DNA from: Treponema sp.
GTDB taxonomy: Bacteria > Spirochaetota > Spirochaetia > Treponematales > Treponemataceae
Assembly: GCA_017645785.1 (NCBI GenBank)
Contig: JAGCNW010000039.1
Location: 44,180 to 108,179 of the forward strand
Length of the DNA: 64,000 nucleotides
Direction of reading: 5' to 3'
Below, in pieces: positions 17,868 through 26,709 of the stretch (position 1 is its first letter; every line of letters begins with the position of its first letter). The notes beneath the pieces were generated by a model. The model worked only from the letters and a program-made list of their open reading frames with translations, did not search any database and was not told the DNA's origin. A program made the translations under genes and the position numbers.

Positions 17868-19611
17868 ATCATTGAAAATAAAAGACTTTGCCTTGATAGA
17901 TTCTTCCAGCGTCGAATTTTCAAAAGGCTTTAGCGTTCTTTCCGGCGAAACCGGAGCGGGAAAATCAATCCTTATCGGAGCGATTTCCTTTTTGCTTGGC
18001 GGAAAGGCCGGAGCGGAATCAATCCGCGCGGGCTGCCAGGAAGCCAGCGTTAGCGGAGTATTTACGATTCCGTCAAAGACTGCGGCTGACCGCGACCTTT
18101 CTATGGACGCGGAGGAGGAACCATTGTCGGCCCGCGAATGGCTTAGCCAGCGTGGAATCGAAGACGAGGACGGCCAAATCATTTTGCGCCGAGTCGTTCG
18201 CTCCGGCGGAAAAAGCGGCGCTTGGATCCAGGGGACTCCAGTTCCCCGCGCGGACTTGGTTAAGTTCAGCGAATTTTTGATTGACATACACGGCCAGCAC
18301 GAGCACCAGTCCCTTATGCGCGTGGCCGAACACAGAAAATTTTTGGACAGCTATTGCGGCATTGTCGAAGAAGTGGCCGCCTTCACAAAGATTTACGCCG
18401 CCCTGGTGGAAAAGCGCGCGGCCTTGGCGTCCCTTAGCGCAAGCGGGGCCGAGCGCGAGCGCCGCGTGGACTACCTTAAGTTTTCGATCCAAGAAATTGA
18501 GGACGCAAAGTTAAAGGCCGGCGAGGACGAAAGCCTTGCCGCCGAGGAATCCAAGCTTTTGAGCTTTGAAAAATTGTATTCCGAAGTCCAAAGGGTGAAC
18601 GAGATTTTTTCCAGCGAGGAGGGAGGGGTGGAAAGCCTTCTAAAGCAGCTTAGGTCTTCCAGCGAGCGGGCCGCAGGCTTGGACAATTCGCTTTCGGAAT
18701 TGGACGGACGGGTCCAAAACGTTTACTACGAAATATCCGACCTTAGCCAGTCGTTCCGCTCCTACCAAAATTCCTTGGTCTTTGACCCGGCCCGTTTGGA
18801 GGAAGTCCAGGGCCGCCTAGACGTGATTTACAAGCTTAAGAAAAAGTACGCGGCTAGCGTTGACAGCCCCTTGTCGGCCGTTTTTGACTACTTGTCCCAG
18901 GCCAAGGCCGAGTTGGAAACCTTGGATTCTTCTTCCATCAACAAGGAAGCCTTGGAAAAAGAAATCTCGGCCCTGGAACGAAAGGTTTACGAGGCCGCAA
19001 AGTCTATTTCGGCCAAGAGACAGGCCGGAGCCGCCAAAATGTCGGCCCAAGTCGAGGCTGTTTTGCAAAAACTTGGCATGGCCGGAACAAAATTTAGCGT
19101 GAACATAAGCCAAAAGGCCGGCGACGCGGTTGAGCAAAAGTGCGGCCCCTACGGAATGGACGACATAGAGTTCTTGATTTCCGCAAATCCGGGCTCTCCG
19201 ATGGCGGGCCTTTCAAAAATAGCGTCCGGCGGCGAATTGAGCCGCGTAATGTTGGCCCTAAAGACGATTTTTGCCCAAAGCGACAAGGTTCCGACCCTTA
19301 TTTTTGACGAAATCGACACCGGAATTGGCGGCGAAGTGGCCGTCGCGGTGGGCGAACACATGAAGAATTTGGCCAAAAATCGTCAAATTTTATGCATAAC
19401 ACATCTAGCGAGCATCGCAGTTTTTGCCGATAATCAAATTAGAATACAAAAGTCTGTTGAGGGCGGCATAATGAAAACCCGGGCGGCTCCTGTCCAAGGA
19501 GAGGAGAGAGTGGCGGAAATTGCCCGCATGCTTTCCGGCGACCAGCAAAGTTCCGAGTCTTTGGAACACGCGAGGTCGATGTTGAAAAAGTACTCCAGCA
19601 TGCCGCAGTAG
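17860..19611 (+). CDS. recN: DNA repair protein RecN
   Basis: A 583-residue SMC-like ATPase for double-strand-break repair. Walker A is GETGAGKS at 29-36. Residues about 180-390 are a coiled-coil stalk. The signature ASGGELSRVMLALK and Walker B TLIFDEIDTGIGGEVA lie near the C-terminus. It begins inside the end of nadK, an order (nadK-recN) that is common in bacteria. Confidence 0.97.
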   Translation: MLESLKIKDFALIDSSSVEFSKGFSVLSGETGAGKSILIGAISFLLGGKAGAESIRAGCQEASVSGVFTIPSKTAADRDLSMDAEEEPLSAREWLSQRGIEDEDGQIILRRVVRSGGKSGAWIQGTPVPRADLVKFSEFLIDIHGQHEHQSLMRVAEHRKFLDSYCGIVEEVAAFTKIYAALVEKRAALASLSASGAERERRVDYLKFSIQEIEDAKLKAGEDESLAAEESKLLSFEKLYSEVQRVNEIFSSEEGGVESLLKQLRSSSERAAGLDNSLSELDGRVQNVYYEISDLSQSFRSYQNSLVFDPARLEEVQGRLDVIYKLKKKYAASVDSPLSAVFDYLSQAKAELETLDSSSINKEALEKEISALERKVYEAAKSISAKRQAGAAKMSAQVEAVLQKLGMAGTKFSVNISQKAGDAVEQKCGPYGMDDIEFLISANPGSPMAGLSKIASGGELSRVMLALKTIFAQSDKVPTLIFDEIDTGIGGEVAVAVGEHMKNLAKNRQILCITHLASIAVFADNQIRIQKSVEGGIMKTRAAPVQGEERVAEIARMLSGDQQSSESLEHARSMLKKYSSMPQ

Positions 19612-19629
19612 ACTGAACGGGAGCGCGAT

Positions 19630-20433
19630 ATGGCGAAGATTACAAACGAAGACCGCGAGCTTTTTAAAAAAGAAGCCAAGCAGTACGAGGATCTAATTAA
19701 GGCCGAATTGGACAAAGAAAAGGAAATGCTCGGAACCATCAAGGGCGACGCTGTCGGCGTGGAATACAAAAAGTTGATTTTGGCCGAGCAGATGATCTAC
19801 ATCGCCACTTTGTACAACGCCATCAATTCCGCCTCCGTAAAAATTCTTGAAGTAAAGAACAACGACGCTCTCAACGAAGGCAGAAAGATTCTTTACAAGG
19901 CCATCATTTATCTTGAAGAAATTGTTTCCAACATCATAAACGCGTCTCAGGAAGACGTCAGCGACCGATTGGAAGCGGTGGCCAACACGCCGCTTGAAAA
20001 GCGCTATTTCTTGGTTAGAAAATTGGGCTTGGCCATTCAAATGATCATTGACGCCTTTGGCGACAATTCAAAGTGGAAGTGGTCTTTTGTTGAATTGGAA
20101 GGCCGCTTTGCCGTCGTCGCCAAGAACTTCTACGACTTTAAGAATTACATAAAGGCTTACTTTGACCCCTCAAATCCTGACAATGAAATTTCTATCTTGT
20201 ACTTGCGCCTTATAAGAACCCTGCTTGACAAGTCGGCCACCGCCTACCGCGACAAGTACGAGCTTTCAAGCCGCCGCCTTGACGACATGAAGGCCGGCAT
20301 AAACTTCTTGCTTGCCTTGCGCCGCGTGTCCGTTGCCCTTGGCGAAAGCGACACCGCCGAAGAGTTGAAGAAAAAGGCTATGACTTGGAAGGAAAAAATG
20401 GAAGCCGACCAAAAGGCCGGAAAGTCCAACTAA
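19630..20433 (+). CDS. Uncharacterised helical protein
   Basis: A 267-residue cytoplasmic protein without signal peptide or membrane segment. It is almost entirely charged helices (for example DRELFKKEAKQYEDLIKAEL and AEELKKKAMTWKEKMEADQKAGK). I do not recognise a catalytic motif. A segment at about 150-200 is richer in aromatic residues (KWKWSFVELEGRF, NFYDFKNYIKAYF). It starts 18 bp after recN with a GGGAGCG ribosome binding site, so it is the last gene of the cheW-nadK-recN unit. Probably a lineage-specific structural or adaptor protein. Confidence 0.8.
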   Translation: MAKITNEDRELFKKEAKQYEDLIKAELDKEKEMLGTIKGDAVGVEYKKLILAEQMIYIATLYNAINSASVKILEVKNNDALNEGRKILYKAIIYLEEIVSNIINASQEDVSDRLEAVANTPLEKRYFLVRKLGLAIQMIIDAFGDNSKWKWSFVELEGRFAVVAKNFYDFKNYIKAYFDPSNPDNEISILYLRLIRTLLDKSATAYRDKYELSSRRLDDMKAGINFLLALRRVSVALGESDTAEELKKKAMTWKEKMEADQKAGKSN

Positions 20434-20439
20434 AAAAAA

Positions 20440-20467
20440 AAGGCCGCGATTTGCGGCCTTATTTTTT
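20440..20467. terminator. Bidirectional terminator between the recN unit and rnfB
   Basis: AAGGCCGC/GCGGCCTT with a 5-nt loop, an A-run on the left and a T-run on the right, so it can stop transcription from both convergent sides. Confidence 0.92.
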
Positions 20468-21270
20468 TAGTTAAAAACATTCATTGACAAGACTTTTGTC
20501 GGGCAGCCTTCGGCGCATTTTCCGCAGCCGCCGCATTTTTCGTAGTCGATTTCCGGAATGCCGTTGACTAGGGTAATGGCGCCCGGCTCGCAAACCTTTT
20601 CGCACTTTCCGCACTTGATGCAGCCATTCTTGCAGTTCTTCATGATAGAAGGCTTGTTGTCGCTGCGGTTTTGGCAAAGGGCGATTGGGCCTTTTGTCTC
20701 GACGTTGTAAAGGCGGATGAGCTTTTTGGGGCAAGCCTTTACGCAAGAGCCGCAGCCCGTGCAGTTTTCCAAATCGATGTGGGGAAGTCCGTCGTCGCCG
20801 ATTACGATTCCGCCAAATTCACAGGCGGCCGCGCAATCGCCAAAACCGGCGCATCCAAACGAGCAAAGCTTTGTTCCGTTGATTGCCTGGACAGCGGCGG
20901 CGCAAGTTTGGATTCCCTTGTATTCACCGCGAGGCTTGGCGCAATCTTTTGTGCCGCGGCACATAAGGACGGCGGCCTTTTTTTCGGCCGTTACCGTAAC
21001 GCCCAAAACCTTGGAAAGCTTTTCGGCGACTTCCGCGCCGCCGGCCGTGCAAAGATTGGGCGCGACAGTTCCGGCGGCCACCGCTTTTGCGTAGCCGTCG
21101 CAGCCGGCAAAGCCGCAGCCGCCGCAGTTGGCGCCCGGCAATTGTTCGCGCACGTCAACTTCTTTTTGATTGACCGGAACAGCGAATATTTTTTTGAAGA
21201 GTCCCAGCAAGAGGCCTAGCAAAAAGGCTACCGCGAACGAGACCGCTATTGTAGTTAAAATCGTGTTCAT
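20467..21270 (-). CDS. rnfB: Rnf complex iron-sulfur subunit RnfB
   Basis: A 267-residue subunit with one N-terminal membrane anchor. The 4Fe-4S domain is GANCGGCGFAGC. Ferredoxin-type motifs follow at CTGCGSCVKACP, CIKCGKCEKVCEP and CGGCGKCAEGCP. It takes electrons from ferredoxin at the cytoplasmic face and passes them into the Rnf chain. It is longer than the proteobacterial protein (about 190 residues), with a second pair of clusters as in anaerobes such as clostridia. Last gene of the rnfCDGEAB operon, ending at a bidirectional terminator. Confidence 0.95.
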   Translation of the reverse strand: MNTILTTIAVSFAVAFLLGLLLGLFKKIFAVPVNQKEVDVREQLPGANCGGCGFAGCDGYAKAVAAGTVAPNLCTAGGAEVAEKLSKVLGVTVTAEKKAAVLMCRGTKDCAKPRGEYKGIQTCAAAVQAINGTKLCSFGCAGFGDCAAACEFGGIVIGDDGLPHIDLENCTGCGSCVKACPKKLIRLYNVETKGPIALCQNRSDNKPSIMKNCKNGCIKCGKCEKVCEPGAITLVNGIPEIDYEKCGGCGKCAEGCPTKVLSMNVFN

Positions 21271-21282
21271 ACTCTACCTGCC

Positions 21283-21858
21283 TTAGATGAGGCCCTTGAA
21301 GCCCATAAACGAAAGCGCCAAAAGCGACGTCGCCAAAAAGAGGCCCGCGTTTCCTTTTAGGAAGGCCGGCATTTTTGAAGTTCTTAGGCGCTCGCGGATT
21401 CCAGCCATGATTACCATAGAAAGCAAGAAGCCGCCCGCGCTTCCCAACGCGTATACGATAGACTGAACGTAGCTGTAGTTTTTGCTGATGCAGTTGAGCG
21501 TGATCGCCAAAACCGCGCAGTTTGTCGTGATCAAGGCAAGGTAAACGCCCATCGCGCTGTAAAGTGCTGGCGAAGACTTTTTAAGGTAGAACTCGACAAG
21601 CTGAACAAGAGACGCGATTACCAAGATGAAAATCAAAGTCTGCAAGAACTGCAAGTTGTACGGAACCAAAACGCAATAGTAAATCGGGTAGGTTACCGCT
21701 GTGGCAAGCAAAATTACGAACGAAGTCGCGATTCCCATTCCCGCGGATTTTCCCGTGTCGCTCGTCATTCCCATAAAAGGGCAGAGAGCCAAGTACTGGA
21801 CCAAAATCACGTTGTCAACGAGCATGGCCTTTAAGAATATTTTAAGAAGTTCGTTCAT
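21283..21858 (-). CDS. rnfA: Rnf complex membrane subunit RnfA
   Basis: A 191-residue protein with six predicted membrane helices. It contains the conserved NCAVLAI segment (residues about 107-113), whose Cys coordinates part of the intramembrane iron-sulfur site shared with RnfE. It overlaps rnfE by 4 bp. Confidence 0.96.
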   Translation of the reverse strand: MNELLKIFLKAMLVDNVILVQYLALCPFMGMTSDTGKSAGMGIATSFVILLATAVTYPIYYCVLVPYNLQFLQTLIFILVIASLVQLVEFYLKKSSPALYSAMGVYLALITTNCAVLAITLNCISKNYSYVQSIVYALGSAGGFLLSMVIMAGIRERLRTSKMPAFLKGNAGLFLATSLLALSFMGFKGLI

Positions 21859-22463
21859 TTTTTAGCTCCTTTGTTTTTCTTCATCTCTGAAAGGCCGAGC
21901 GTGATCGCGATCATGATTCCAAAGACAAAGAAGCCGCCCGGCGCTCCGCTAAAAAAGCCGATCGCGTTTTCTTCGGCGAAGATTTCGTAGCCGAAAATCT
22001 TTCCGCTTCCCAAGAGCTCTCGCACAAGCGAAATGGCGATCAATACCCAAGTGTAGCCGATTCCCATTCCCAAGGCGTCCAAAATCGCAAGGCCCGTGTT
22101 GTTCTTTGACGAGAAGGCTTCGACGCGGCCCATGATGATGCAGTTTACTACGATTAATGGAATGAAGACGCCCAACGATTCGCTCAGGGCAGGAACGTAG
22201 GCTTGCAGCAAAAGCTGGACGATCGTCGTGAAGGCCGCGATTACGATGATGAAAATCGGCAACCTTATCGCCGATGGAATCAGCTTTCTAAAAAGGCTTA
22301 TGATGATTTCGCTCATCAAAAGAACGAATGTCATGCTAAGGCCCATTCCCAAGCCGTTGAAAACGCTTGTGGTTACGGCAAGCGACGAGCAAAGTCCGAT
22401 GGAAAGAACCAATAGAGGATTTTCTTTTACGATGCCGTTTGTAAAAATGTTAAAGGCTTTCAT
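21855..22463 (-). CDS. rnfE: Rnf complex membrane subunit RnfE
   Basis: A 202-residue six-helix membrane protein paralogous to RnfA, with VNCIIMGRVEAFSSKN holding the conserved Cys. It pairs with RnfA in the membrane core. It overlaps rnfG upstream by 4 bp and rnfA downstream by 4 bp. Confidence 0.96.
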   Translation of the reverse strand: MKAFNIFTNGIVKENPLLVLSIGLCSSLAVTTSVFNGLGMGLSMTFVLLMSEIIISLFRKLIPSAIRLPIFIIVIAAFTTIVQLLLQAYVPALSESLGVFIPLIVVNCIIMGRVEAFSSKNNTGLAILDALGMGIGYTWVLIAISLVRELLGSGKIFGYEIFAEENAIGFFSGAPGGFFVFGIMIAITLGLSEMKKNKGAKK

Positions 22464-23038
22464 TTGTTTCCTCCCGCGATGTGTTTTTGAACGACCGCCG
22501 CCGCGTTTGAAATCAAGGCTCCCATTGTGTTGGAAGTGATTGTCGCGCCGCTAATCGCCTCGTAGTCCGCTCCCAAAGCCAAGGGCTTTGAAGCGTCAAC
22601 GCCTGCGAACTGGCCGTAGAAGGTCGTTCCCTTGGAGTTTTTGTAATTGGGGTCGGCGGCTTTTTGGCCGAAGCCCGGAGAGTCCGAGGTTTGCAAAATG
22701 TGGACGCCGGCGATTTTAAGGCTTGTGTCAAAGCCCGCGATCAAGGTTGTCGTGTCGTAAGTGGGGCCGGTTGTCTTTACCGCGTAGCCGGAAGTCTCTC
22801 CGCCTTTTGTGACTTTGTAGAATGAGTCGATCGCGGCCGACGGATTTGGATTTTCAAATTGGGCGATTTTTTCAAAGCCGTCCGCGTCGGGGAAAATCAT
22901 CTTTAGCGCCTGGCTTTCTTTTTCCAAAGCGCGCCTCTCAATTTCGGGAGCGGTCACGTTGTTCACCAAGGCGAGGGCAAAGCAAGCCGCCGCCGCGTAA
23001 AGGGCAAGGATTGCGCCCAGTTTTAAGGCTTCTTTCAT
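22460..23038 (-). CDS. rnfG: Rnf complex flavoprotein RnfG
   Basis: A 192-residue protein with an N-terminal membrane anchor and a periplasmic FMN-binding domain. The FMN attachment motif is SGATITS near residue 166, the Thr being the covalent site in the family. It overlaps both neighbours by 4 bp. A separate FMN transferase (ApbE) is needed and is not in the window. Confidence 0.95.
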   Translation of the reverse strand: MKEALKLGAILALYAAAACFALALVNNVTAPEIERRALEKESQALKMIFPDADGFEKIAQFENPNPSAAIDSFYKVTKGGETSGYAVKTTGPTYDTTTLIAGFDTSLKIAGVHILQTSDSPGFGQKAADPNYKNSKGTTFYGQFAGVDASKPLALGADYEAISGATITSNTMGALISNAAAVVQKHIAGGNK

Positions 23039-23991
23039 TTGGCGCCTCCTTCTTTTTTGTAGCCGTATTTTCGCGGCGCGAGTTTGTTCAAGAAGGGCGT
23101 GATTGAGTTCATGATCAAAATCGAGAACATTACGCCTTCCGGATATCCGCCGAATTTTCTAATCAGGAACGTAAGCAAGCCGCAGCCCGCGCCGAAAATC
23201 ATTCTTCCGTAAGAAGTGACCGGCGTGGTAACGTAATCGGTTGCCATAAAGACCGCTCCGAACACAAGGCCGCCCGACAAAAGGTGGGCCAGGACGTCGG
23301 CGCCGCCAATCCAAGTCAAAAGCGCGAACGTGCCGACCATAAAGACGGGCGTTCTCCAATCCACGATTTTTGTCGCGATTAGGAAAAGGGCCGAAATCAA
23401 AATCAACAAGATTGAGCTTTCGCCGATGCAGCCCGCCTGTCGGCCGATAAAGAGCTGCCAGTAGTCAATCGCGGAGGCGGCGCCCGTTGGCGTCGCGCTT
23501 GTTATCGCGTCCGCCTGCTTTAGCGTAGAAAGAATTGTCGCGGAGCTTGTGGCGTCGGGAAGGGGAGTTATCCAAGCGTTTCCCATCGCGGCGGGGAAGC
23601 TTGCGACCAAGAAGGCGCGGCCTGTCAAAGCCGGGTTCCAAACGTTTGAGCCAAGTCCGCCGAAAAGCTGCTTGGCGACGATGATCGCAAAGAAAGAGCC
23701 AAGTATTGTCTGCCAAAGCGGAAGAGTCGGAGGCAATACAAGCGCGAGCAAAAGGCCCGTTATCGCCGCCGATCCGTCAAAGGCGGACTGGCGCTTTTTG
23801 CAAATTAAGTTGAACAAGAATTCCGACAAAATCGCCGTGGCGACGCTTGCCAAAATCGTTACAAGCGCGGGGATTCCAAAAAGAATCACGCCCCAAACCG
23901 TTTCGGGAAGCAGGGCGATTACTACCGCCCACATCACGTGAGTCGTTTTTATTTTGCTTGCGATGTGCGGTGAAGAAGAAAGCTGAATCAT
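23035..23991 (-). CDS. rnfD: Rnf complex membrane flavoprotein RnfD
   Basis: A 318-residue NqrB/RnfD family membrane protein with about 8-10 helices. SATPTGAAS near residue 165 is a plausible FMN-Thr motif. GLGSNVWNPALTGRAFL is the conserved family segment. It is thought to form part of the ion-translocating path (Na+ or H+). ATGA overlaps occur with rnfC and rnfG. Confidence 0.95.
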   Translation of the reverse strand: MIQLSSSPHIASKIKTTHVMWAVVIALLPETVWGVILFGIPALVTILASVATAILSEFLFNLICKKRQSAFDGSAAITGLLLALVLPPTLPLWQTILGSFFAIIVAKQLFGGLGSNVWNPALTGRAFLVASFPAAMGNAWITPLPDATSSATILSTLKQADAITSATPTGAASAIDYWQLFIGRQAGCIGESSILLILISALFLIATKIVDWRTPVFMVGTFALLTWIGGADVLAHLLSGGLVFGAVFMATDYVTTPVTSYGRMIFGAGCGLLTFLIRKFGGYPEGVMFSILIMNSITPFLNKLAPRKYGYKKEGGAK

Positions 23992-25382
23992 TTTGCGCCT
24001 CCGTTAGCGTTTTGGGCTTGGGCAGCCTTTTGCGCGGCCGCGGCCTTTTCGGCGGCGATTCTACCGCGCTCAAGATTTTTTCCCAATCGGATTGTCTGCA
24101 CAAGGCGGACGCGGGACGGACAAACGTAAGCGCAAGAGCCGCACTCGATGCAGTCCATCAAGCCGTATTTTTTGGCGGCGCCCAAATCTTCCGCGTCAAC
24201 TGAGCGGACAATCAATGTCGGCGTAAGCCGCATCGGGCAAACGTGGACGCAAGCGCCGCAAGTGATGCAGGGATTTGTTTCCGCAGTGTCGATTTCCTTT
24301 TCGGTCAGGAACAAAACGCCGCTGGTTCCCTTTTGAACCGGGAAGCCCGCGCTCTGCATTGAAAAGCCCATCATCGGGCCGCCAGAAATTATTTTGCAAA
24401 CCTTCGCTTCGTCAACTTCTATCACAGACGGAATCAAGTCGCTTACAAGCGTTCCGATCGGAACCAAAAGATTCTTGGGCTCCTTTACGCCAAGACCGCT
24501 TACGGTAAAGGCGCGCTCGATCAAGGGCTTTCCAAGTCGGAAGGCGTCGCTGATTGCGCAAACCGTTCCCACGTTGCAAACAACGCAGCCCGCGCTGGCC
24601 GGAAGTCCACCCGCCTTGACCTCACGGCCTGTGACGGCGGTGATTACGTTCTTTTCCGCGCCTTGCGGATACTTTGTCTTTACAACGACAACCTCGACTT
24701 TTTCCTTGCCTGCGTCGGCGGCTTTTTTGGCAGCCTCCTCAAGCTTGGGAATAAGATGGGCCTTGTTGCTTTCCAAAACAATCTTTACTTTTCCGCCGAC
24801 GATTTTTTGAACGATCAAAAGGCCGTCGATGACCTTGTCGGCGGCTTCGTCCATCGTCTGCTCGTCAACGGTAAGGTATGGCTCGCATTCGGCCGCGTTG
24901 AGCAAAACGTATTCTATCTTGCAATCCTTAGGCGGATTCAATTTTACGTGTGTGGGGAAGGACGCTCCGCCCATTCCGCAAATGCCCGCGTCGCGGACTC
25001 GCGCCAGGGCCTCTTCCTTTGAGCAGGCAAAGGGGTCAAGCGGCTGCATGAATGTTTCGCCCGCGTTGGGGTCTTCGTCCGCGGCGATCACTATGCAAGG
25101 AACTTCCGAGTTGGCTGTCGAAAGGTTTGAAACGATTTTCTTTACCGTTCCGCTTACGGGGGAGTGGACCGGCGCGCTTACAAAAGCGTCGCTCTTTGCG
25201 ATGACTTGTCCGCGGACAACCTTGTCGCCTACGGCCACTGTGGGTTGGTTGGGAGCGCCGCCCATCGTTATCGGAATGGTCAGCGTTTTGGAAGCGGGAA
25301 AGGCAGGAGTGATTTTCTTTCCTTCCGCCAGCTCCTTATGCTCTGGAGGGTAAATTCCCCCCTTAAAGGTGAATGTTTTCAT
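23988..25382 (-). CDS. rnfC: Rnf complex NADH-binding subunit RnfC
   Basis: A 464-residue protein. The N-terminal barrel-sandwich part starts with FKGGIYPPEHKELA. The middle NAD/FMN-binding region includes GGASFPTHVKL and a conserved ECEPYLT. The two 4Fe-4S motifs CITCGACVHVCP and CIECGSCAYVCP are C-terminal. It exchanges electrons with NAD. First gene of rnfCDGEAB. Together the complex couples ferredoxin:NAD oxidoreduction to an ion gradient, which fits a fermentative anaerobe. The tail is Ala-rich, as is common in RnfC. Confidence 0.96.
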   Translation of the reverse strand: MKTFTFKGGIYPPEHKELAEGKKITPAFPASKTLTIPITMGGAPNQPTVAVGDKVVRGQVIAKSDAFVSAPVHSPVSGTVKKIVSNLSTANSEVPCIVIAADEDPNAGETFMQPLDPFACSKEEALARVRDAGICGMGGASFPTHVKLNPPKDCKIEYVLLNAAECEPYLTVDEQTMDEAADKVIDGLLIVQKIVGGKVKIVLESNKAHLIPKLEEAAKKAADAGKEKVEVVVVKTKYPQGAEKNVITAVTGREVKAGGLPASAGCVVCNVGTVCAISDAFRLGKPLIERAFTVSGLGVKEPKNLLVPIGTLVSDLIPSVIEVDEAKVCKIISGGPMMGFSMQSAGFPVQKGTSGVLFLTEKEIDTAETNPCITCGACVHVCPMRLTPTLIVRSVDAEDLGAAKKYGLMDCIECGSCAYVCPSRVRLVQTIRLGKNLERGRIAAEKAAAAQKAAQAQNANGGAK

Positions 25383-25417
25383 TGATAAAAGTTCTCCAAA
25401 TGAAAAGTTGCGTTCCT

Positions 25418-25447
25418 ATTATAGCATAAAATTGTTGATTTTTGCAA
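25418..25447 (-). promoter_or_regulatory. rnf operon promoter
   Basis: On the minus strand TTGCAA (25442-25447), 18 bp, TATAAT (25418-25423). The leader of about 30 nt has TTGGAGAAC as ribosome binding site. Confidence 0.6.
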
Positions 25448-25463
25448 GAAAGCGCGCGATAAT
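25435..25463 (+). promoter_or_regulatory. Promoter of the SUMF1-domain lipoprotein, interleaved with the rnf promoter
   Basis: TTGATT (25435-25440), 17 bp, GATAAT (25458-25463). It overlaps the -35 region of the divergent rnf promoter. Confidence 0.5.
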
Positions 25464-25493
25464 AACTATTATCTGCTTTTGCAAGGAGATTGT

Positions 25494-26483
25494 ATGAAAA
25501 AAGTTGTGATTTTGGCGCTTGCCTTTTTGGGCGCGGCGCTTGTTTTGGGAATTGCGTCTTGCGGCAACGCCGCGAGCGACTCGTCTGGCGCTGAAAGCGC
25601 GGCGCTTTCGGCGGCGGCGCCCGAGGGCTGCATTTATGTTCCCGCAAAGACATTTGACGGAACGCCTGCCAGTCCGTTTTATTCATTTGTGTTCATCAAA
25701 GGCCGCAAGCTGAGCCTTCCCGCCATATATGTGTGCGACCACGAGGTTACGCAAAAGGAGTACCATACCTACTGCTTGTACGCCGCCGACAATCTCAGTC
25801 CAAGAGATGAGTACGGAAAGGGCGACAATCATCCTGTCTATTGGGTAAGCTGGTACGACGCGATAGTCTACTGCAACCAAAAGAGCAAGGCTGAGGGATT
25901 GAACCTCGCGTACAAGATGAAAGTTGGAGGGGAGTACAAGAAATTCCCGGAAGAGTGGCCGGGCATTCAAAATGGCAGATGGGGCGGCTCCAGATACTGC
26001 GGCCCGGCAGCCAATGACGACAATTGGAACGCCATTGAGTTTGACACGAGCGCCAACGGCTGGCGCCTTCCGACGGAAGCGGAATGGGAAATGCTTGTCC
26101 GCGGCGGAAACTTGACAAATGTCGGCCAAACAAGATATAGCGGAAGCAACGACTTTAAAGAGGTCGCTTGGTGCATTGAGTCCTGCAACCCATACGGCAT
26201 GTTTTCCCACGAAGTCAAGACCAAGGCAAAGAACGGCTTGGGCCTTTACGACATGAGCGGAAACGTTTTTGAATGGTGCTGGGATTTTTACAATGAAATA
26301 GATTCAACGACGCCGTGGACAGGCCCTGCCAAAGCCAAGTCCGCCGCTCACCGCTCCACCCGTGGCGGCAGCTGGGGTTTTCCCGGCAGCCTCTGTATAG
26401 TTGCGACTCGTTGCGGCGATTACTTCGGAGCCGACTTCCACAATGAAAATTTCGGCTTCCGCGTCGTTCGCAACGCGCAATAA
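25494..26483 (+). CDS. SUMF1/FGE-sulfatase-domain lipoprotein
   Basis: A 329-residue lipoprotein (lipobox GIASC, acylated Cys 23) with a formylglycine-generating-enzyme fold. Recognisable parts: PAIYVCDHEVTQKEY, HPVYWVSWYDAIVYC, GWRLPTEAEWEMLVRGG, GLYDMSGNVFEWCWDFY, RGGSWGFPG and GFRVVR. In true FGE the copper site uses two Cys after GGS. Here only the second (LC) is kept and the first is Phe, so formylglycine formation is unlikely. Such proteins are numerous in treponemes and of unknown function. The start at 25494 follows AAGGAGATT. Confidence 0.88.
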   Translation: MKKVVILALAFLGAALVLGIASCGNAASDSSGAESAALSAAAPEGCIYVPAKTFDGTPASPFYSFVFIKGRKLSLPAIYVCDHEVTQKEYHTYCLYAADNLSPRDEYGKGDNHPVYWVSWYDAIVYCNQKSKAEGLNLAYKMKVGGEYKKFPEEWPGIQNGRWGGSRYCGPAANDDNWNAIEFDTSANGWRLPTEAEWEMLVRGGNLTNVGQTRYSGSNDFKEVAWCIESCNPYGMFSHEVKTKAKNGLGLYDMSGNVFEWCWDFYNEIDSTTPWTGPAKAKSAAHRSTRGGSWGFPGSLCIVATRCGDYFGADFHNENFGFRVVRNAQ

Positions 26484-26505
26484 CTCCTAAAAAATCGTAG
26501 AATTT

Positions 26506-26534
26506 AAGTCCGCTCGTTTGGGCGGACTTTTTTT
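26506..26534 (+). terminator. Terminator after the SUMF1-domain lipoprotein
   Basis: AAGTCCGC/GCGGACTT stem followed by a T-run. Confidence 0.92.
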
Positions 26535-26540
26535 GCCGCT

Positions 26541-26568
26541 AAAAAAAAGCCCCGCCAAACGGCGGGGC
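26541..26568 (-). terminator. Terminator of the ferredoxin-purC unit
   Basis: GCCCCGCC/GGCGGGGC with an AAAC loop and eight A on the plus-strand left side, so it acts on minus-strand transcripts coming from purC. Between it and the purC stop (26569-26709) there is an AATGCC/GGCATT hairpin but no gene. Confidence 0.88.
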
Positions 26569-26709
26569 AATGCCCATCAGGCATTATCGGAGGCGTGGGT
26601 GGGAGGGGAAAACGCCCCCGACATTTATATTATCGTCACCGCCTGCCGATTTCTTTAATTATTTTTAAAAAATTTTGCGAATTTTAGCCGCAGATCTTCT
26701 TGGCTAAGC

